From the NCBI RefSeq assembly GCF_963169125.1, contig NC_084802.1:19561107-19625106 (forward strand): a DNA stretch of 64,000 nt, written 5' to 3'. A program made the translations under genes and the position numbers. Below are positions 57,952-64,000 of this stretch, piece by piece. A model generated the notes under the pieces. It was given only the letters and a program-made list of their open reading frames with translations. It had not been told where the DNA came from and ran no database searches. The number at the start of each line of letters is the position of its first letter. Position 1 is the first letter of the stretch. This DNA comes from Humulus lupulus (taxonomy: Eukaryota; Streptophyta; Magnoliopsida; Rosales; Cannabaceae).

Positions 57952-58858
57952 AAAGTGTGAATCAAACCTAGAGCACTAGAGAGCCTTCCCTTGGTGAGAT
58001 TCTAACCCTATGCCAAACATTAGTCAAGGTTGTCTTAGAGTCAAGAAGAAAGAAGAAAAGAAAAATACAATCAAAATCAAAGATATTACATTAGTTCCCT
58101 TCTCTCTATCCTAAATTTTTGAAGCTCTCTCTCTCACTCTCTCCCTCTCTATGTGGGTGTCCAGGGTTTCAAAAATGAGAGAAATAGGCTGAAAGAACTA
58201 TTTATAGGTGATTAGTAGGTTAAGGAAAAAGAAAAGGAAATTAGAATTGGGTTTTTTCGTAACCCAAACAACCTATGACTTGATACCCATTTTTGACTTG
58301 GTTACACTACGATTTTAGAAAAATGATATTTCTACAAAGTTGTAGATAATTGAATTATCTTTCCAACATAAAATACCAAGATTGCCCAAATCAGACTTCC
58401 ACAACTCCAGTTATGTCGATTTTACTACAATTGGGTCCAAGGTTACGAGAATTCCAAATAAGGCAACTCCATTTTCCTTTCTCACCACTCCTCTCTCTTT
58501 CTCATTTAGTACCACACTCTCTATATCTCTGTCCCTTATGTTTCCCTTTTCTTTTTAATGTGAACACAAGCTATAAAAAATAAAAGAGATTCTACTCTTT
58601 TATTTGTAGAATTTTCTAAACAAGCAAAATGCCATATTAATTCCATGATCTAGTCTAGCTACAATCCCTTCTTCATGCATGAACACTCTTCTTGCCATGC
58701 ACCCACACGGAAATCATCATGTACACAACAGACATTCACACACATGCACACACAATCTCAAAAAGAAATAAAATAAATTATTGTCACACATTCAAATCAA
58801 CAATTTAATAAAATAATAAAATAAAACAATCATATAAATATTCTCAACATACACATTT
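57952..58858 (-). repeat. LTR-like fragment, minus strand
   Basis: A TATA-like CACCTATAAATAGTTC on the minus strand near 58196-58211, followed by a CT/GA-rich stretch (58120-58155), suggests a promoter region of another LTR. A block about thin tissue-like wording found in many plant LTR leaders (TTTCTACAAAGTTGTAGA, 58331-58348) is itself an inverted repeat. No gene. Confidence 0.4.
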
Positions 58859-59777
58859 TGTTGGGGGAAAGTGAGATAACACCACCACAAAAAATAGAAT
58901 CTATACAAAATTTAGATTGACTGAGACTTAAAAAAGATTGACAAAGAACTTGCAAACCCAAGTAGATCAATGGAGTTCTTCAATATTTGATGAAGCTTCA
59001 AAACCCTAGGCAAGACCGCCACTTTCTTTGAGCAAATCCTTCAAGAAAATCAAAACTACAAAACCAAGGCTTATACACGTTGAGAAATGTTGTCCTAATA
59101 CTCTATTTCCCAGCCACCATTGACACTTGAGGCCTTCTCTTTGAGGAAATGAGGATTGAGAATGAACAAGCCTTCAACTCTCTAAGTCAAGCACTTTCAT
59201 GGAGAGTTCTTGAAGAAAACTAGAGATTCTTAGAGCTAGAGAGAGAGAAAGGGTAGAGAGAGATTGGAGAGAGTGATCATGTCTCTTAAATCACTGTTTT
59301 TGACCCTTATATATAGTAGACACTGTCATTAAGTCTAACCAATAGGATTAGACTTGTAAAACACGTAATTTGGAGCATTTACGTAAGTCCACGTTATATA
59401 GCAGGCGATGCATCACCTGCTAGGGTTTTTGGAAACCCTAGCCTTCAGGTGATGTGTCGCCTCTTGGGTGGCAACGTATCGCCACCCCCTCTGAATTTGG
59501 ACACTTCGAAAGGTCCTAAAAATGCTCCAAATGCCAGCAAACTTTTTGGGAATCCTTAGATACTTTTATATATCACTTTGGACCCAAATTTGTATTTTAT
59601 TAGTGCCTACAATTTGAAACTCAAATTTTCATCATTACTATGTGAATTATACTAAGTGTTTATACATTTCTGGTATTTTAACACTTATCATGTGTATTTA
59701 ACCAATCATAACACATTTCTATAAAAATAAACAATTAAATAAACTAATTAAACAAAGAAAAATTTGGTTTGCTACTA
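58859..59777 (-). repeat. LTR of copia-type family C2 (919 bp)
   Basis: The left limit TGTTGGGGGAAAG and right limit GGTTTGCTACTA are inferred by comparison with 21550-22157. GCAGGCGATGCATCACCTGC (59401-59420) is a palindrome with one mismatch; related words are at 59446-59461 and 59469-59483. A TATA-like TTATATATAG lies near 59312. No matching target duplication was found, so it may be a remnant rather than a solo LTR. Confidence 0.6.
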
Positions 59778-60952
59778 CGATCCTTAATATAATTTTTTCT
59801 AGGTTTTTCGCGGCACCACTACGAAAACCCAAAAAATGATTTTCCCCTGCAATTTCAGTCCCAAAACAGACTTCCAACATAATTTCTGACCAATTCCAAA
59901 CTCAGACAACTCAGCAAGCCACAAACATCAACAAGACACCCCAAAAACATATCAAAATACATCAAATTAAAACTTTGAGTCTTTAACTCAAACTTTTTGC
60001 TCTCGATTCCAAAAATACCAACTAAAATTCATAAAACCAACAATAATTGAACCTCCAAACAAGTTAAGAACAATTCCTAATCCTTGAAACATCTAACTAA
60101 ATTTCCTAAAGGCACTCAAATCCAAAATTAAGATCAAAATCTCAAAAACCAAGAATACCAAGAAGAACAAGAAAACATGGGGAGAGAATGGATTAACTCA
60201 CTGAATTTCGAGATTTCTGATTGGGTTCTGAAGTCTCCAACAACTTATAATCCTTTTAGAATTGTCAAATCTCCAAAATTCCTCAAAATCCCAAGCTTTG
60301 GCCCCTTGGTTCTAATATTTGTCTTGAGCAAGTTGAGAGAGAAATTTTTTGAGGGAAGATGGTGTCTCCAACGTGAATGAGGGGCTGTATTTCAGACTTA
60401 GCCTAATTTCTCTTCAAATCGGTCAAATGACCAATTTTCCTCTCACCTTAACTTAACCCGAAACCCAACCCCAAGGGCATTCTTGTCATTCACCTATAAT
60501 TCCCACTAAACCTCAAATTACACCTCTAATCTCTAATTTAATACACTAAACCCAAATACTTCTCCAATTTAATTTTATGTACCAATAATTTTTCAAAATA
60601 TACCAAATTACTGAAGTATCCCTTGGCTCACACCAAGCCGAGTATTTATACTACCCGTTGTGACTTTCTGCTAAAGTTTCTCAAGAGGATCCACTTCTAC
60701 TGAATATCACAAATATATCAACATAACCATGTGGTCACAAGTACATAGCACATAAGATACAAATATACCCTCAACGGGTCAAAATTATGAAAAATGCTCA
60801 TTTTTAACAAAAGCAGGTCTTTAATCACATTTAATACACATAATCATGCATACTCGATTATATACTAATATAATCCACACATTTGCCCCATGTGCCCTCC
60901 CGGCACGCTAATCCAAGCACTTAATATTATTGGGAGTTTTGGGATGTTACAC
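59778..60952 (-). repeat. 5' part of a chromovirus-type LTR, minus strand
   Basis: On the minus strand it begins TGTAACATCCCAAAACTCCC at 60952, with GGAGGGCACATGG, a segment like CACAACGGGTAGTATAAATA and a TTGGCCCC start-region, the order seen in the other chromovirus LTRs. It interrupts a copia fragment (TFKEAM coding at 60953). It is truncated at its 3' end. Confidence 0.6.
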
Positions 60953-61694
60953 ATAGCTTCTTTGAAAGTTTTGGGATCATTCTGTATTTGAAGTACTATT
61001 GGATATTTCCAAGCGACTTCCTCATTATTACCTTTTATAAGGTATAATGTCTTTATTTGAGAACACTTTTCACTTGATCCCAAATCTTTGAGCCTTTGGC
61101 TCCTTCTAGGCAATTGAGGTTGCTCACCAACCATTTTAGGAGTCTCCTCTTGAGGCTCTCTAATTTGAATTGATTTTATTAACTTGTTTTCATCGCATGA
61201 CTTGTTCTTAAAGAACTCAACCTATCTTGATTCAATTACCACATTAGAGTCCAAGTCTAATAATCTACGAGCTTTGTTATGTTGGGCATAGCCCACAAAT
61301 TCACATCTTATAGCCCTTGGACTCAACTTGGTCCTTTTAGGATCTGTGATCTTGCAGCAAGACATGTTTGGTTTCTTTCTTTTCCATAGCTCATATGGAA
61401 TTTTTTTTTTTCTTCATGGGAAGACAATTCAAAATATGGCAAGCAGATAGCAAGGCTTCTCCCCACAAACTAAGACTAAATTTTGAAGGTAATAGCATGC
61501 ACTAATTATCTCAAGAAATGTTCTAACTTTTCTTTCCGCTATACAATTTTGTTGTGGAGTATAAGGGGAGGTACATTCATGTATTATTCCATGCTCTTCA
61601 TAAAATAAGTTGAAATCATTTGAAAAATATTCACCACCCCTATAACTTCTAACCAATTTTATTTTCCTTTCTAATTGATTTTCAACTTTCGCTT
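60953..61694 (-). pseudogene. Copia integrase to RT linker fragment
   Basis: The minus frames read RSYRGGEYFSNDFNLFYEEH, then IIHECTSPYTPQQNCIAERK (integrase core; GVAER is CIAER), and further down QLPRRSQRLKDLGS, IVLQIQNDPKTFKEAM (linker to RT). It is related to the copia pol at 33978-35114 but not identical. Both ends are cut by other elements: Tat-3 at 61695 and a chromovirus LTR at 60952. Several frameshifts; inactive. Confidence 0.88.
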
Positions 61695-62530
61695 TATTAC
61701 ACCCAAAATTCGAGAATAGAAATTATGGTCTCAAAAGACAGGCTCGTAAAATGTAAGCTCGAAATAAGAAAGTGTGCCACGTCATCAGCATTTATACAGA
61801 TTGGGTTTGGCAGCTTCGTTCGACATTAAAATGACAACGAGGGAATTGGTGAGCTCGAAATTATGTGCGGTGTCAAAGATGTTTCAAGGTTACAAGTCAA
61901 GCTCGAAGCTACAAATACAAGGGTTCAAAACTTTTATAAATTTCTTGGTTTATTCTTATTGGCGATCGAGCACCAGTCAGGAAGGTTCGAGCCTGAGCAT
62001 TGCAAGCTCGAAGAGGATGATCTTGATAAAGTTACTTGCTAAGGATGAGGTTAACCAAAATGACAAGCTTGTGATGTTGGTCGATCTCAAAAGTATATAA
62101 GTTATATGTTCGAGGTCAATAATCTTGGTTGAATACGGTTACTATTTGAAAATTCCTATTTCTTGGGGATTTGTTGTAATATGGTAATGAATCCTGAATA
62201 TCATGGAATATTATGTACTTGCATTTATTTGTATTTATCTAAAATTTTAATTATAACTTCCCGATATAAGAGGGAAGATATTTTGTAAACCAGTCTATAA
62301 ATAGACTGGAGAAATTCATTTGTAGACACACTGAATTTTGGAGTGGGAAGACTCTGCGGAAATTTCTTTCTAAAAGCTTTGAGAGAATTCCCCCATTTAA
62401 TAATATTGACTCGTAGGCTAGGTAGATTTTAACTGCTGAACCACGTAAAATATCGTGTATTTTTCATTGATTTTCCCAATTCTGTGCTTAGTGCTCTTTT
62501 ATTCTAAGTTGACAAAAAACGACTTCAACA
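61695..62530 (+). repeat. 5' LTR of Tat-3 (836 bp)
   Basis: It starts TATTACACCCAAAATTCGAG, which matches TGTTATACCCAGATTTCGAG of the Tat-1 LTR with the TG mutated, and ends GACTTCAACA. The interior begins ATTTGGTGCTCTCATGGATA, close to the Tat-2 sequence after its LTR. The left flank is copia coding DNA. The 3' LTR is beyond the window. Confidence 0.85.
62290..62309 (+). promoter_or_regulatory. TATA box inside a 20 bp palindrome (Tat-3 LTR)
   Basis: CCAGTCTATAAATAGACTGG has 9 bp arms around a central AA. The TATA box of this LTR family is fully contained in it; Tat-1 and Tat-2 have a TATA box at the corresponding place without the palindrome. Confidence 0.65.
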
Positions 62531-62543
62531 ATTTGGTGCTCTC

Positions 62544-64000
62544 ATGGATAACATTAAGCAAGATATTAGATTGTTTAATCAGAAACCTTCTGAATTATCA
62601 ATGGCCGTCATGAACAACCCCAGCACTGGTGGGAGACCATTGCCCCAAATACCAGAGGAGCAAACTCCTCATGCTGAAGACTACCCACGTCGACCTGGAA
62701 AGCAGCCCATGGCTGACCCGGGCCCTGAAGAAAGAAGTGATTTATTCGATTCCCAGGGGTCGCCTGCTCCCAGACATGATGAGGATCTTTACTATAATCT
62801 AGAGAGATATGTTCCTATTGTGGAACAGGAGAATCTCCAACTGCACAAACAATTGGCAGAAGCGACAAGGCGCAACGAAGAACTGGCCAGACAGGCTGCT
62901 GAGGCCCAGGCACCACCTCGGAGACCTAGAGGAGGTCCTCGAGGGAGCATGGCTGCTAGGAGAGTTGAGCAAGGGAACCAGCAGGCTCATTCGAGGCCCT
63001 GGGGAAACACTCGAGCTAAAGCTACTAACAACCCGACTACAGAGCTGTCAACAAGGACCTGGAATAATCGAGCTCCTCCAGTAGCTCGGAATTCAAATCC
63101 TGAGACAATAAGGAACAACCCAGAGCCTATCTGGGAAAATTCTGGACCATCTAGGCCTAACAATGATAGGAAGCCACCGTCTCCCATAAGACATCCACCA
63201 TTTCCCATAAGACACCCTCACCAGTCCGAGAGGCCCCAAGATTTGCACCACAGAGGCCGACACGCAGTGGTAGTCGGGATGGAAACTGTCAGGCCATACT
63301 TGGATAGAGGAATGAGAGGAGGCTACCCTAGAGCACAGAGTTCCCCAACCGTCGGGAAGCTAGATTTCAAGATCAAAAGTGGCTGGGGCGAGGTAGCCAG
63401 TGGGTGACCCACCTCATCATCATCGGGCCTCGAAGCTAGAAAGGACTGTAAGCTTCATAAGTGGGAGCTCAGATTACACCCAGTCCGTAAGTATATATAA
63501 TACCAAGCCTAAAAATACTGGGAATCGGGGGAATCATCCTGACCTTCGGGATCACCTGAACCATAATTGGGGGCAAGCTAATCCCACGAAATCGGATTTG
63601 CGAGACCATTTGAACGGTCGAAAACAGTCGGTGTATGGAAATAAAAATTACCCTATGTTGGGACAAGGAGCTGGAGTTTTCATAAACAATAACCAGCTCC
63701 CTCAAGTTCTAGCTCGATCCCCAGTAGACCCAGTCCAACAGAGAATTGACCAGTTGGAAAGGGCGTTCAGGCTCTTGCAAGATAAGCGGAACAGAGATAA
63801 GACTATAGAGTCTGACGAGGAGCTTGAGCCTTTTACCCCACATATCTCTAATACCCCATTTTCGCAAGGGTTTAGGATACCCCACGTAGCACCATTTGAT
63901 GGGAACTCCGACCCGTATAGTCACCTGAGCACCTTCAATACCATCATGCAAGCTAGAAATGTTGGCTATGAGCTCTGATGCATGCTGTTTCCAACTACTC
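62544..64000 (+). pseudogene. Tat-3 gag, frameshifted, continuing past the window
   Basis: The frame starts at 62544 (MDNIKQDIRLFNQKPSELSM), has a coiled-coil-like LERYVPIVEQENLQLHKQLA segment and a long Pro/Arg-rich region (SPIRHPPFPIRHPHQ), and stops at 63407. The continuation, in another frame from about 63400, leads to DQLERAFRLLQDKR, then the capsid start FRIPHVAPFDGNSDPYSHLS, and a TGA at 63976-63978 where an Arg codon is expected before CMLFPTT. It shares its layout with the gag of Tat-2 (13078-15253). Inactive as read. Confidence 0.85.

Noticed and set aside
59778..60952. Reading this LTR fragment and the C2 LTR at 58859-59777 as one element
   Set aside because: The two halves have different start sequences (TGTAACATCCC versus TAGTAGCAAACC on the minus strand) and match different families in the window.
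1..64000. Search for rRNA, tRNA, CRISPR arrays, bacterial operons or organelle DNA
   Set aside because: None recognised. The only tRNA-like sequence is the 18 nt primer site complement at 31664-31681. Repeats present are transposon repeats and lack CRISPR spacing.

Overview
This window is nuclear DNA of a flowering plant, probably a eudicot, and is almost entirely transposable elements. The evidence is the set of plant-specific retrotransposon lineages (Tat, Athila, chromovirus and copia types), a plant CACTA transposase relative, spliced genes with AT-rich introns, and an exon matching plant vacuolar ATPase subunit F. I see no complete ordinary host gene, no rRNA or tRNA gene and no CRISPR array. 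The species cannot be named from what is here.

Layout from left to right. 1-1596 is the 3' part of a chromovirus-type LTR that cuts a Tat element (Tat-1, 1597-7980). Tat-1 keeps a broken integrase, an intact-looking antisense gene of four coding exons, and its 3' LTR. 7981-12217 is AT-rich and holds a 2.4 kb TIR element (8542-10978) carrying the last exon of VHA-F. 12218-18182 is Tat-2, with both LTRs and a decayed gag, protease and partial RT; the rest of pol and the antisense coding region are deleted. 18183-21549 is AT-rich, with one degenerate DNA-transposon-like repeat. 21550-37925 is a nest: a minus-strand copia element (22641-22909 joined to 33046-37925) split by a 10 kb non-autonomous Athila element (Athila-A, 22910-33045), which is itself split by a solo chromovirus LTR (24351-27088) with perfect 5 bp target duplications.

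37926-42267 is the decayed 3' half of a chromovirus with its 3' LTR. 42268-46401 is a second Athila-like non-autonomous element (Athila-B) with a different ORF. 46402-55940 is a chromovirus-like LTR broken by a solo LTR (48111-50033, perfect target duplication) and by a CACTA element (50734-55381). 55941-60952 is a pile of partial minus-strand LTRs. 60953-61694 is a copia fragment interrupted by Tat-3 (61695 to the window end).

The elements work as parasites and hosts of one another rather than as an operon. The relative order of insertion can be read from the nesting. The most interesting signals are not genes: (i) runs of short hairpins in the 3' halves of two chromovirus LTR families; (ii) short GC-rich or CG-ended palindromic modules in LTRs of unrelated lineages, in Athila and copia LTRs lying just upstream of the likely TATA box; (iii) two stem-loops beside polypurine tracts shared by the two Athila-like elements, one with apparent covariation; and (iv) the intact antisense gene in Tat-1. 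I found no confirmed new system. These are candidates with stated tests.
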